A DNA stretch of 51,198 nt from Nitrospirales bacterium (GTDB taxonomy: Bacteria > Nitrospirota > Nitrospiria > Nitrospirales > UBA8639), in NCBI GenBank assembly GCA_021604105.1, contig BQIW01000027.1, positions 1 through 51,198 on the forward strand, read 5' to 3'. The stretch's first letter is position 1, and each line of letters opens with the position of its first letter. Under the pieces are notes generated by a model that did not search any database, was not told where the DNA came from, and saw only the letters and a list, made by a program, of their open reading frames with translations. Positions 27,944 through 37,095 of the stretch are shown in pieces. A program made the translations under genes and the position numbers.

Positions 27944-29017
27944 GTGTCGTTCTCATTCCGAACCCATTCTTCCCGAAAGGCCTCTCGTCTCTTTTTTAGG
28001 CGGGTGGTCTACATGCCTACCGATCTTGATCCATTTCGCACCCTCTTGAGCAGGATAATATTGGTGGTCATGTTGTTTTGTTTTTTGACGGGGGTCCTGT
28101 GGTTGGATCGAAACGGGCTCAAGGATCAAAAAGATGGAGAGATCTCTTTCTCAGATGTGATCTATTTCACGATGGTCACGGTGACCACAGTCGGTTATGG
28201 GGATATTGTGCCGGTCACCACACGGGCGCGCCTGATTGATGCATTAGTCGTTACGCCGGTCCGGATTTTTCTATGGGTCATTTTTTTAGGGACCGCCTAT
28301 CAATTAGCGTTCAGACAATTTACCGAGGTATTTCGCATGGCAAAACTCCAGAGGTCACTCGATCAACATGTCGTCATCTGCGGATTCGGACATACCGGAT
28401 ACTCGACCGTCAAAGAACTTCTCGCCAAAGGCACGAACCCTGACCATATTCTGGTCATCGATCCCGGGGAGGAGCGAGTCCGCATTGCGGGAGAGTTGGG
28501 AGTCGTGGCACTCCGAGGCGATGCGACGCAGGAAGGACTGTTGAAATTTGGTGCGTTCCTCAATGAAGCCAAAGCCGTCATAATTGCTGCCGGACGGGAT
28601 GATACTAATGCACTCATTTTGCTAACGGTCCGTAATTTGAATTCCCGTTGCCGGGTGATTGTCAGTGCGAAGGAAGAAGAAAACGTTAAGCTGTTTCGGC
28701 AAGGAGGGGCGCAGACCATTATTTCCCCGGCAACCTATGGCGGATACATGTTGGCGGCCGCAGTGGACCAACAATATTTGGCAGATTACCTAGAAGATTT
28801 TTTGACAGCGGGAGGCAAAGTCAATATCCAGGAACGAATAGTGGAAAAACAGGATGTTGGAAAGACTGCCTCGGATTTACAGCCGGATGTGCTTTTGCGG
28901 GTCTATCGGCAAGGAACGATTATTTCCCCCTGGGAATTTCAAAAAAACCATAGGTTGGAACAGGGCGACATCATGTTATTGTTTAAACCGGTTTCTGAGG
29001 ATATAAATTCCGCTTGA
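27944..29017 (+). CDS. Potassium channel with RCK (TrkA-N/TrkA-C) domain
   Basis: 357 residues; GAGGAAAAA precedes the GTG start. Two membrane spans flank a pore helix with the selectivity filter TTVGYGD at residues 81-87. The RCK Rossmann domain starts VVICGFGHTGYST (GFGHTG at 147-152) with the acidic end of beta-2 in LVIDPGEE, and a TrkA-C domain closes the protein. This is the MthK/Kch type, a ligand-gated inner-membrane potassium channel. Filter and nucleotide-binding residues are intact. It may be co-transcribed with the SLC13-type transporter. Confidence 0.93.
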   Translation: MSFSFRTHSSRKASRLFFRRVVYMPTDLDPFRTLLSRIILVVMLFCFLTGVLWLDRNGLKDQKDGEISFSDVIYFTMVTVTTVGYGDIVPVTTRARLIDALVVTPVRIFLWVIFLGTAYQLAFRQFTEVFRMAKLQRSLDQHVVICGFGHTGYSTVKELLAKGTNPDHILVIDPGEERVRIAGELGVVALRGDATQEGLLKFGAFLNEAKAVIIAAGRDDTNALILLTVRNLNSRCRVIVSAKEEENVKLFRQGGAQTIISPATYGGYMLAAAVDQQYLADYLEDFLTAGGKVNIQERIVEKQDVGKTASDLQPDVLLRVYRQGTIISPWEFQKNHRLEQGDIMLLFKPVSEDINSA

Positions 29018-29035
29018 AGGAATTCCATGCCATCC

Positions 29036-29824
29036 CTAAAAAAGGAGTGGCCGGGCATTGGCCAGGATTAACAATATTCCGATGACCCCGATTAAGATGG
29101 CCACACCCCGTCTCACATGGTGAGCAGGAATCGATTGAGTGACGTGTGAGCCAAAGAGTAATCCGAGAAGACTCCCAAGTAACACCAATCCCGTTAACAC
29201 TAAATCCAGGTGTGCCCCCTTGAAATGGCCGATCAAGCCGCCAATAGAAATAAGTGCGATGATGAGAAGTGAAGTGCCGATAGCTATCCGAATAGGAAAT
29301 CCCATAAGAAACATCAGGGCGGGGACAATGAGAAATCCTCCTCCAACACCAAAAAACCCCGTCAACAGACCCACTCCCCATCCGAACGTGAGGGCTTTCA
29401 GCGCACAGCGCCAAGAGAATTCCTTTGCGCATCCGCTGGGAACGTCGTTGTGTTCTCCCTCATAATTTTTCCAGAACGTCCACATGCTAATAAAGAGAAG
29501 CAGGTTGCCAAATGCAAATAGCACCAAGGAGTCGGGAACGAGTCGGTGGCCATGGGCACCCACCCAAGCGCCGATCATACCGGTCAGGCTGAACAATATG
29601 GCAGAGACAAAGTGAACACGTTGCTGCCGGCTCTCATGCCATGCCCCAAAGAGGGCCGAATAGCCGACCACGATAAGAGACATGGTCGTGGCATTTTGAA
29701 CGGGTACCCCAACGATATAGACCAATAAGGGAATGGCCACTAACGATCCTCCCCCTCCTGTAGCCCCTAACAGCACCCCGACGATCCCACCGGACAGAAG
29801 CGCCAACAGATAGTGGAAGTCCAT
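29036..29824 (-). CDS. TauE/SafE-family sulfite or sulfonate exporter
   Basis: 262 residues with eight or so hydrophobic spans, beginning FHYLLALLSGGIVGVLLGATGGGGS. The GxxxG-rich repeat GATGGGGSLVAIPLLVYIVG and, half-way, GFFGVGGGFLIVPALMFLMG are the paired TauE/SafE motifs. Members export sulfite, sulfoacetate or thiosulfate-like anions or move other organic anions. In the Staphylococcus cst operon, a TauE protein works with CstA and CstB in sulfide/persulfide detoxification. Here the gene heads the minus-strand sulfur region and is convergent with the channel gene by 18 bases. Substrate is inferred from context. Confidence 0.88.
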   Translation of the reverse strand: MDFHYLLALLSGGIVGVLLGATGGGGSLVAIPLLVYIVGVPVQNATTMSLIVVGYSALFGAWHESRQQRVHFVSAILFSLTGMIGAWVGAHGHRLVPDSLVLFAFGNLLLFISMWTFWKNYEGEHNDVPSGCAKEFSWRCALKALTFGWGVGLLTGFFGVGGGFLIVPALMFLMGFPIRIAIGTSLLIIALISIGGLIGHFKGAHLDLVLTGLVLLGSLLGLLFGSHVTQSIPAHHVRRGVAILIGVIGILLILANARPLLF

Positions 29825-31294
29825 GAGAAATTACGTTGCAAGAAGAACGGATGAAAGAAGAAGGCCTGTGGCATCAGAGGCGTGCGACATGCTTTAACCA
29901 GCAACGTGGAATCTATTAGCACGCATAATCGGCAATGAAATGTTACAGGAAGAACGATAGGAAAATATGGGAGGAGATTGTGAATGCTTCTCCCTTGAAA
30001 GGCAAAAAAAGATAGAAGGATAGGTCATTTATTTTTCACAAAATAACGAATCCATAACCCTTCTCATCCTGATCTTTTTGAGTTTTCAAAAGATATGCCT
30101 ACATCCAGATTCAGGAACAGCCCCACCCAATGCGCAAAGACTACGATTGCAACTGGTACTTCCACCATCCGTAAGACTCTTCAAGGCCATGCCGATGAAT
30201 ACTCAAACATCACATACTTCATAAAATCTCCCGAGTGTAGATGAAAAAAATTATATAAAGGGAGTATGAATCCATTGTATGGGGAGAAATGAAATGAGAC
30301 AAGAGTCTTCGGATCAGACGAAGGCATTCTCACTATCCTTGTTTTCGATGATTGGTTGTACCAATAAGAGATTAACTCTTTCTAGTGGGCGATGAAGAGG
30401 GTGATTGACAGTATTCTGAATATATAGATCGCTCAGCGGGCAAGAATAGGGGTTTGGGTATTTTCAAAATCTCTAAAAATTGGCAGCAAACATTTCTTGT
30501 AAGGATGGGCTGGGAAGGCCCACCCGCAAAGAATGCAGTTGAACACACATCACTCCGGCCAGAAATTTCGAAACAACCCACATCTGCCGGGTGGTGACGG
30601 TTTTATTTTTCCTGCTGAGTGTGCGAAGTATGGGCGTGAGGCGCTGCCTGTATGGTGGTCGGGGTGTCTGTAGTTCTCCGTCTGGCGGCGCTTCATTTCC
30701 ACTTCAACGGAGCGATCAAGTATTCAGTCCACAACCTCTGTCTTGCTCCCGGCTATACCCAAATCAACCAATTTGTGGTCTGTTCTTCATTCAATGAACA
30801 ATGTATTTCCGAATGTATCTCTTGCGTTTGTTACTTGAAGCCCCACCGGGAATAACCCCACCCGGACCGGGATCGCCACGTGCTGGGGAAGGTCACGGGG
30901 AATATTGCTACAGATACTGGCAAAGGCCGTCCCGACGGTCGTCCTCCCGATGTTCTTTCCCCCCATCTTTTTTATAGGGCTCAGAAACGGTAATGCTGTA
31001 TTGGAGGTAGTCAGCTATGATTCGCACTTCACGCAAATCGTTGCATGGACGGAGCCAAACAAGACGGATTGGCACGGCCCATCCAGCCCCAAAACGGACG
31101 ATAGAGCGTGGCCGGATATGCTTTCGGGATCGACGTGTGATTGTGTGTGCAGGGAGAAGAAAGGGTTCCAATAAGGAAAGAGCGTGTTGAGCTGGAAGAA
31201 AAATCCAACAATAAAGGGTAAAAATCTATTGAACAAATTCCCTACATATTCAGGATGGGTAAAGTATGAATCTTCCTCGTATCGCATGAGCATG
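29825..31294. other. Long stretch without a confident gene
   Basis: About 1470 bases. Both strands contain only short open frames, often overlapping; a few (30652-30855 plus, 30908-31171 minus) have protein-like stretches but no recognisable family and no ribosome site. It may hold decayed genes. The histidine-kinase gene ends at its right edge. Confidence 0.5.
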
Positions 31295-32905
31295 TCAGGT
31301 ATTTCCAGACCTGGTTGGAGATGAAACCACTTGAGTGATTGGCAGGACAAGACGGAATATTGTTCCGCAGCCCTCTTCACTTTCGACCGTAATGTGACCG
31401 TGATGGAGGTCGATGGCATCTTTCACAATTTTTGTGCCGAGTCCGGTTCCTTCCTTTTTGGTGCTAATGGCCTCCGCAGTAAAGAGGCGGTCTCGAACTT
31501 CAGGTGGCATGCCTTTCCCGGTATCGGCCACAGTCAACTCGACAGTATCCGGATGCCCACCGCGAGATCCACCCACCGTGACTGATCCTCCATGCGGGAC
31601 TTCCGGGATGGCATTGTTAATGAGATTATAAAAGGCATTAAACAGTCGACGTTCGTCTGCGTCAATAACAGGTAGGGCATCAAGACCATTGGTCAGGAGA
31701 GTAATCCCTTTTTCTGCGGCGTAGGTGCGAAGCGTGTCGAGCACTCCATTCACAATATCTCCTATGCGACAGGGTGTGAAATGTGGAGGACTCGTCACAC
31801 CTTTGACGGCATCCGCGATTTCCCTCACACGGTCCTGAATGCGTCTAGCATTAGTAACGATCATACGTATCAGATCCAGGCTGTTGGCATAACTGTTCTC
31901 CGCTCCTTTCGCCTTTTTACGGATTAAGGTGGGGAACTGTTCGTCCAATTCATCCTTCAATAAATCGGCACCGGAAAGCACAGGCATCAACATGTTTTTG
32001 ATATCGTGTCCGATATCCCCAAGAACTCTTGTCACCTCCGCAAGTTTGGCTTCTTCTACTAACTGAGCAGCCATACGTTTCTTCTCAGTGATATCCTGAA
32101 ACGTGACCACTGCCCCCGCAAGTTTTCCCTGGTCATCCCAGATTGGGGTGCTGGTGTACCGGGCAGGAAAGCTCGTCCCATCTTTTTTCCAGAACAACTC
32201 GTCCTCACCCTGGTGAACCAGCCCATCCTTATAGGCTCTATAAATGGGGCATTTTTCCGCCGGGTAAGGAGAGCCATCAGATTTCGTATGGTGCCAGGTG
32301 ATGTGACTGGGTGTGCCAAATAGCTCCCCTGGTTTATAGCCTAATAACGCGTTGGCAGCGGGATTGACGAAGGTGTGGTGTCCTTCGAGGTCTAACCCGA
32401 AAATTCCCTCCCCGGCGGCTTGTAAAATCATATCGTTGTGTCGACGAAACTGCTCAATGGCTTTTTCGCATTGCCGCCGATAGGTAATATCTTGAAAAAT
32501 CACAACCGCGCCGACCAGGGCACCTTCATGTCGAATCGGTGTGCTGGTGTATTCGACGGGAAAACTGGTCCCATCTTTTCGCCAAAACACTTCGTTGTCG
32601 CCTCGATGGACTTGGCCATCCTTATAGGTCGCATAGTTCGGACATTGTTCCTGAGGATAGGGGGTGCCATCGGCTTTGGTATGATGCCAGAGAGCGTGGC
32701 TGGGTTGGCCGAGCAACTCCTGGGGCTCATAGCCCAACATGTTCGCGGCTGCCGGGTTCACAAAAGTGTGCCGACCTTCCAGATCCAACCCGAAGATCCC
32801 TTCACCGGCAGCCTGTAAAATGAGGGCGTGGTGTTGTTCAAGATGTTTCAACATTTGTGAAAGGTCGGTATTGTCCTGCTGTGAATTTTCTGGTGTTGGG
32901 GACAT
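31295..32905 (-). CDS. Soluble PAS-PAS sensor histidine kinase
   Basis: 536 residues with GGAAGAGGA before the ATG. Two PAS domains, about residues 20-140 and 151-271, are near copies offset by 131 residues (HTKADGTPYP and HTKSDGSPYP), each with a cysteine (Cys88, Cys219) in a CPxY motif. The H-box LGDIGHDIKNMLMPVL has the phospho-acceptor His300; the HATPase has YNLINNAI, VADTGKGMP and EGTGLGTKIV. No membrane span is predicted, so it senses an internal signal. The nearest response regulator is the lone receiver protein 1.8 kb upstream; whether they pair is inference. The tetraheme cytochrome gene lies upstream in the same direction. Confidence 0.93.
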   Translation of the reverse strand: MSPTPENSQQDNTDLSQMLKHLEQHHALILQAAGEGIFGLDLEGRHTFVNPAAANMLGYEPQELLGQPSHALWHHTKADGTPYPQEQCPNYATYKDGQVHRGDNEVFWRKDGTSFPVEYTSTPIRHEGALVGAVVIFQDITYRRQCEKAIEQFRRHNDMILQAAGEGIFGLDLEGHHTFVNPAANALLGYKPGELFGTPSHITWHHTKSDGSPYPAEKCPIYRAYKDGLVHQGEDELFWKKDGTSFPARYTSTPIWDDQGKLAGAVVTFQDITEKKRMAAQLVEEAKLAEVTRVLGDIGHDIKNMLMPVLSGADLLKDELDEQFPTLIRKKAKGAENSYANSLDLIRMIVTNARRIQDRVREIADAVKGVTSPPHFTPCRIGDIVNGVLDTLRTYAAEKGITLLTNGLDALPVIDADERRLFNAFYNLINNAIPEVPHGGSVTVGGSRGGHPDTVELTVADTGKGMPPEVRDRLFTAEAISTKKEGTGLGTKIVKDAIDLHHGHITVESEEGCGTIFRLVLPITQVVSSPTRSGNT

Positions 32906-32930
32906 GATCCTCTTCCTACTCGTTTGGTTC

Positions 32931-32959
32931 AGGGACTGGAGAAGACGTCTCCAGTCCCT
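32931..32959. repeat. Perfect intergenic hairpin
   Basis: AGGGACTGGAGA, a five-base loop (AGACG) and TCTCCAGTCCCT form a perfect 12-base stem. It lies between the tetraheme cytochrome gene and the PAS kinase gene, both on the minus strand. With no T-run, it may stabilise the upstream message or act as a partial terminator. Confidence 0.6.
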
Positions 32960-33007
32960 GAAATAAAATTTCTTGTCAGCTCCGAAAGGGCTGAATCCAA
33001 TTCCAGT

Positions 33008-34441
33008 TTATTTGGCCAATGTCCGGAGGTACTGAATCAATTGCCAAACTTGGTCATCGGGCATACCGGAAAAGGCCATCATGCCGGTTCCTGCAGATCC
33101 GTTTTTGATAATCCAATACAATTGCCCGTCTGAAATATCTTTCATCGTTTCTCCACAGGTGAAATTTCGAGGATGGGGATTCAATGCTGCGCCCATGGGT
33201 CCTTGTCCGTCCCCTTTATCTCCATGACATTGATTACAGGTCAAGGGTTGAGCGGTTTCGTGATACAGCTTTTCACCCGCTTTGATGTGCTCTGGAGAGT
33301 TGGGTAACGGATTGATCATATTGCGAAATTTGCCAGGTGCCTTCTTCGTGTTGCGTGGTTGTGGGCATACTCCCGAAGGTCCGCCTGATGGGGAAGAGGT
33401 CCCGGCCATTTCCGGGGCACCCTTGAACGTGGTTTTCAAATAGGCAATGACATCAGCCACACCTTCTGTGCCGCCTATGGTCAGCCCCCAATAGGGCATC
33501 AGGGGAGATTTCCCAACAGCTTTCCCCCCATAGTAGATCACGTTATACAGATAATCGAGAGGAATTTTTTCAAACGGAATATTGGCATGCACCGCCGGTT
33601 TGGGTTCCAAGCCGGAAGCCGCCGGACCATCCCCTTTGCCTTCCGCTCCATGACATTGCGCACAGTATTCTTGATAAATTCTGGACCCGTTTTCGACATC
33701 CGGGTGGTTGAAATCGGCGCTCTTCCATGGCTCATAATAAGAAAAATCCTCATTTCCTCTGGTCGCAATAAACCCGGTCACATACCGCAGTCCCAATGCA
33801 CTGACATCCCCGACAAACTCTCCGCTGTGTGGCACAAAGTCTGGGGGATCGGAATTGAAGCGATAAATCCAATCAGCCTTCAGCCTTTTTCCCGAGTTGA
33901 AGAACGAGGCGCTTTGCGGGCCTCCGGTCTTTTTCCCATCCACCATAATCTGATGACAGCCAATGCAGGAATGTTGAATGAAGATTTCCTCTCCAAACTT
34001 CGCCTCCTGTTTACTAAAGGTCGACATATCAATGGAACCAGGCTTCACTCGGGGATCTTGGAGGTGTGTCTCAAAATAGTCGGCAAGGCCTTCAGCTTCC
34101 TGTTGAGAGACGGTCATGTGCTGGTCAGGTTGTTGACTCTGATCCCACCGGTAACTTTTGGCATACAGCATCGGTTCTTTCCCTGTCAGCCATCTAATCA
34201 GCCAATCCCGCTGAAACTTGCTGCCCCCCCACATCAGGTCAGGAGCCTTTAAATTAAAGCGACTCTCTCCCTCGCCTTGAAACTTATGGCAGGTTGAACA
34301 GGTGGAGCTGATCAGGGATGCTGGATCTGTGGCATCAGTGGCAAACAGAGGACCGGGAAAAAAAAGACAGAAAAGTACGCCCACCGTGAAAATGAAAACA
34401 TGGCCTTGCGGATGTAAGTGGACACTCCTCGTGTGATTCAT
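33008..34441 (-). CDS. Exported tetraheme c-type cytochrome
   Basis: 477 residues from the ATG at 34441; GGAGG lies 8 bases upstream. An N-terminal signal is followed by four CxxCH sites: Cys48-His52, Cys159-His163, Cys260-His264 and Cys402-His406. The C-terminal 100 residues (NPLPNSPEHIKAGEKLYHE through ISDGQLYWIIKNGS and MMAFSGMPDDQVWQ) resemble the monoheme protein encoded at 41629-42126 and the remnant near 40800, so this domain has duplicated here. The protein is periplasmic and likely carries electrons from dehydrogenases to terminal oxidases. It is not matched to a named complex. Confidence 0.92.
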   Translation of the reverse strand: MNHTRSVHLHPQGHVFIFTVGVLFCLFFPGPLFATDATDPASLISSTCSTCHKFQGEGESRFNLKAPDLMWGGSKFQRDWLIRWLTGKEPMLYAKSYRWDQSQQPDQHMTVSQQEAEGLADYFETHLQDPRVKPGSIDMSTFSKQEAKFGEEIFIQHSCIGCHQIMVDGKKTGGPQSASFFNSGKRLKADWIYRFNSDPPDFVPHSGEFVGDVSALGLRYVTGFIATRGNEDFSYYEPWKSADFNHPDVENGSRIYQEYCAQCHGAEGKGDGPAASGLEPKPAVHANIPFEKIPLDYLYNVIYYGGKAVGKSPLMPYWGLTIGGTEGVADVIAYLKTTFKGAPEMAGTSSPSGGPSGVCPQPRNTKKAPGKFRNMINPLPNSPEHIKAGEKLYHETAQPLTCNQCHGDKGDGQGPMGAALNPHPRNFTCGETMKDISDGQLYWIIKNGSAGTGMMAFSGMPDDQVWQLIQYLRTLAK

Positions 34442-34722
34442 TGGGGAAACCTCCATAAATAATTGGTGAAGAAAGCCCAGAAATCCTCATCACGCGTAAG
34501 GTCTGGTCATAAAAAAGTATTCTTTTTAAAGATTTCATGAAGGATATTGCGGCACTCGAATTCCACCCAGTTTGGGAATCTTGACTCATAAAACTCATGC
34601 TCATCACTTTCCTGTATAGATGACCAAAATCAACATCAAAATGAAAGCATAACAAAAGTCCTCACATTGTTTCCCTATTGAAAGGACGTTTGCGTCAAAA
34701 AAAGGGAAGAAGGCCTTCCTCT

Positions 34723-35169
34723 TTATAGGTGGTTGATCTCCCGTTGCTCCATGGCCGTCGCAACCGCAGTCAGAAGTTTCTCTTTTTCAACCGGTTTGAC
34801 CAAATAGTCAATAATCCCATTTTTCATCAAGGACGTAGCCATCGTTAAATCTGGGAATCCGGTCAGCACAATCAACGAGACACGCGGGAATTCATTTTGA
34901 AAAAACTGAATAGCCTCCAGTCCATTCAGTTTGGGCATTCGGATGTCGGTGAGGATCACGTCCAGTAACAGAGGGTTTTCTCCACTTTTGATTTCTTGCA
35001 CGGCCTGTTGACCATCTTCGGCCTCAATCACGTCGTAGCCGGCTTTTTCCAATGCCAACCTCACAACTTTGCGAACATCCGGTTCGTCATCGACTACCAA
35101 GATTCGGCCTAATGATGTTTGATTGCTAAACATGGCCGCTGTTCGAGATTGACTGGCTGTTTGCTCCAT
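34723..35169 (-). CDS. Single-domain response regulator (receiver only)
   Basis: 148 residues from the ATG at 35169, which follows AAGGAGGG; a GTG two codons earlier is possible. Receiver motifs: ILVVDDEPDVRK (acidic pair), VILTDIRMPKLNG (phospho-acceptor Asp), IVLTGF (Thr), and LVKPVEKEKL (Lys). There is no output domain, so it acts by protein contact or phosphotransfer like CheY or Spo0F. Upstream lie a sigma-54-type promoter and a palindromic site, similar to those before the CstB-like gene, so it is likely controlled by the sigma-54 activator at 45378-46763. Confidence 0.93.
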   Translation of the reverse strand: MEQTASQSRTAAMFSNQTSLGRILVVDDEPDVRKVVRLALEKAGYDVIEAEDGQQAVQEIKSGENPLLLDVILTDIRMPKLNGLEAIQFFQNEFPRVSLIVLTGFPDLTMATSLMKNGIIDYLVKPVEKEKLLTAVATAMEQREINHL

Positions 35170-35236
35170 GAGCACCCTCCTTCGGTAAAAATGGTTAACA
35201 CACCTTTCGATATTTCTTCGTCATGCCAATAGTAGC

Positions 35237-35252
35237 AGCAAACAAAATGCCA
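35237..35252 (-). promoter_or_regulatory. Sigma-54-type promoter (-24/-12) for the receiver gene
   Basis: Minus strand TGGCATTTTGTTTGCT: GG at 35251-35250 and GC at 35239-35238 are spaced 12 bases from GG to GC, as required by sigma-54, and the -12 box TTGCT matches the consensus. The inferred transcription start is near 35226, about 57 bases before the ATG at 35169. An upstream TGGCACG near 35303 is one base off the required spacing. Confidence 0.7.
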
Positions 35253-35360
35253 AATGAAATAAATGATTAAGAAGTTAATGATATCAGCTGTTTATCGTGC
35301 CAGATGCAATGTACATCAACAAAAAGTACGGTGGGACGTTAAGCCTGATTTAACGGATGG

Positions 35361-35376
35361 AGTTAACGCGTTAACT
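35361..35376. promoter_or_regulatory. Palindromic activator-binding site candidate
   Basis: AGTTAACGCGTTAACT is a perfect 16-base palindrome, about 135-150 bases upstream of the inferred start. A looser GTTAA-N7-TTAAC pair lies at about 35341-35357. The same GTTAACG core lies at the equivalent position before the CstB-like gene. Position and symmetry fit an upstream activator sequence for a sigma-54 enhancer-binding protein. Confidence 0.65.
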
Positions 35377-35427
35377 GCCCAGCTTTCAAAGATTTACAGA
35401 TGTGCCTAAATTGGGTGGAATCGAATT

Positions 35428-37080
35428 TTATTGAGGGAAGCTTAAATAGCCACCGGTGAGGTTGAAGACGTTGATAAAGCCATGTTGGAGAAGAATGCGT
35501 GCCGCGAGATACCCGCGTAAGCCGACACGACAATAGACGACGGTTTCCTGAGCGGGATCCAGTTGGTGAAGATGGTCTCTCAGCTCATCAATCGGAATGA
35601 GGCGGGCATGAGGAATGTGGGCTTCTTGATATTCGTCCGTGGTCCGGACATCTAATAATTGGAGGGAAGGATTCGATTCTAATTTCTGTTGTAATGCTTT
35701 CTCCGTAAGCGTATTGACCTCACCGCGTAGCGTATTAGCGGCGACGAAACCTGCCATAATGACCGGTCCTTTGGCCGAATTAAATTGAGGGGCATAGGCC
35801 AAATCCAATTGCTCCAAATCCTGGACGTTCAATTTGGCATGTATGGCCGTGGCCAATACATCAATGCGTTTATCGACGCCCTGATCCCCCACAATTTGAG
35901 CTCCTAACAATGTTCCCGTCTGTTGCTCGACGACTAATTTCATGTGCAGCGCTTCCGCTCCAGGATAATACTCTGCGTGATCCAAGGGGTGGGTGAGGGA
36001 GACAAAGTAATTCAACCCATAGGCCTCGGCTTCGTGTGCGCTTAATCCCGTTTTGGCGGCCGTGATACCCATGCTCTCGACAATGGCCGTTCCCAGTGCA
36101 CCATGAAACTGTAAGTCTCCGCCCGCAGCATTGGCTCCGGCGACCCTCCCCTGCTTATTGGCCGGCCCGGCTAAAGGAATTCTTGCGTGTTGGCCGGTCA
36201 CCAGATGGAAGGTTTCGACCGCATCACCTGCTGCATAGATATCGGGGTCAGAGGTTTGCTGTCGAGAATTTACGGCAATGCCTCCCGCTGATCCAATTTC
36301 TAGCCCCGCCTCCCTGGCAAGCTTGAGTTCCGGTCTGACGCCGATCGAAAGGATGGCGAGGTCCATCGGCAGCCGTGTTCCACTTTCCAATTCGGCTTCA
36401 TGGGCGAGGTCTCCGTCCGGCCGAAATCCGTTGATCCCGTCACCTACAACAATCTTTACTCCCTTTTCTTGCAGGTGATGCGCCACCAGAGTGGCCATGT
36501 CCTGATCGAAAGGAGGCAGAATCTGCGGGGCTTTTTCTATGATCGTCACGGTCAATCCAAGACCCATAAGGGCTTCGGCCGTTTCCAGACCGATAAACCC
36601 GCCTCCAATAATCAAGGCCTGCCGGGAAAGTTGGCTGGCGAGAAAGGTTTTAATGGCATCAGAGTCGGGAACGGTTTTGACGATAAAGATGTTTTTGGCC
36701 TGAATGCCAGGTATATCGGGCATGATTGCCCCGGCACCGGGTGCCAGAATGAGTGTGTCATAGGGGTGAGAAGTGGTTTCTTGAGTCACCAAGTTTTTCA
36801 CTTGTAGGCATTTCGCCGTTCGGTCTATGTGAAGGACTTCGTGTAACACGTGGACCCGGACCCTGAATCGTTTCCAAAACCGCTCAGGGGTTTGAAGCAG
36901 AAGGTTGTCACGGTTTTGAATAGTCTTTCCCACATAGTACGGGAGGCCACAGTTGGCAAAGGACACATAAGGACCTTTTTCAAACATCACAATGTTTGCC
37001 GTTTCGTTGGTTCGACGCGCCTTGGCGGCCGCGCTTGCCCCGCCGGCCACTCCACCGATAATGATGATGTTGAGGGACAT
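35428..37080 (-). CDS. CoA-disulfide reductase/polysulfide reductase-like flavoprotein fused to rhodanese
   Basis: 550 residues. FAD-binding IIIIGGVAGGASAAAKARR, then the CoADR active-site motif FANCGLPYYVG with Cys44, NAD-binding GGGFIGLETAEAL, and FAD-contacting DIYAAGDAVE. The C-terminal 90 residues form a rhodanese domain with the catalytic loop VVYCRVGLRG (Cys517). Such CoADR-Rhd proteins reduce CoA persulfide or disulfide, or polysulfide, with NAD(P)H, as in Bacillus anthracis CoADR-RHD and Shewanella Npsr. It follows pyruvate kinase by 15 bases in the same direction, so they are likely one transcript. It is a plausible part of a persulfide-handling pathway. Confidence 0.93.
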   Translation of the reverse strand: MSLNIIIIGGVAGGASAAAKARRTNETANIVMFEKGPYVSFANCGLPYYVGKTIQNRDNLLLQTPERFWKRFRVRVHVLHEVLHIDRTAKCLQVKNLVTQETTSHPYDTLILAPGAGAIMPDIPGIQAKNIFIVKTVPDSDAIKTFLASQLSRQALIIGGGFIGLETAEALMGLGLTVTIIEKAPQILPPFDQDMATLVAHHLQEKGVKIVVGDGINGFRPDGDLAHEAELESGTRLPMDLAILSIGVRPELKLAREAGLEIGSAGGIAVNSRQQTSDPDIYAAGDAVETFHLVTGQHARIPLAGPANKQGRVAGANAAGGDLQFHGALGTAIVESMGITAAKTGLSAHEAEAYGLNYFVSLTHPLDHAEYYPGAEALHMKLVVEQQTGTLLGAQIVGDQGVDKRIDVLATAIHAKLNVQDLEQLDLAYAPQFNSAKGPVIMAGFVAANTLRGEVNTLTEKALQQKLESNPSLQLLDVRTTDEYQEAHIPHARLIPIDELRDHLHQLDPAQETVVYCRVGLRGYLAARILLQHGFINVFNLTGGYLSFPQ

Positions 37081-37095
37081 GCTCCTAACCTCTCT

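Noticed and set aside
30908-31171. 87-codon minus-strand frame and the overlapping plus-strand frame
   Set aside because: Both strands are open by chance; neither has a ribosome site or recognisable family.
35286-35303. TGGCACG-type second sigma-54 element before the receiver gene
   Set aside because: The GC at the -12 position is one base too far; sigma-54 spacing is strict, and a correct element lies nearby.
36096-36807. Plus-strand open frames opposite the CoADR-rhodanese gene
   Set aside because: They are antisense shadows of a well-supported gene.
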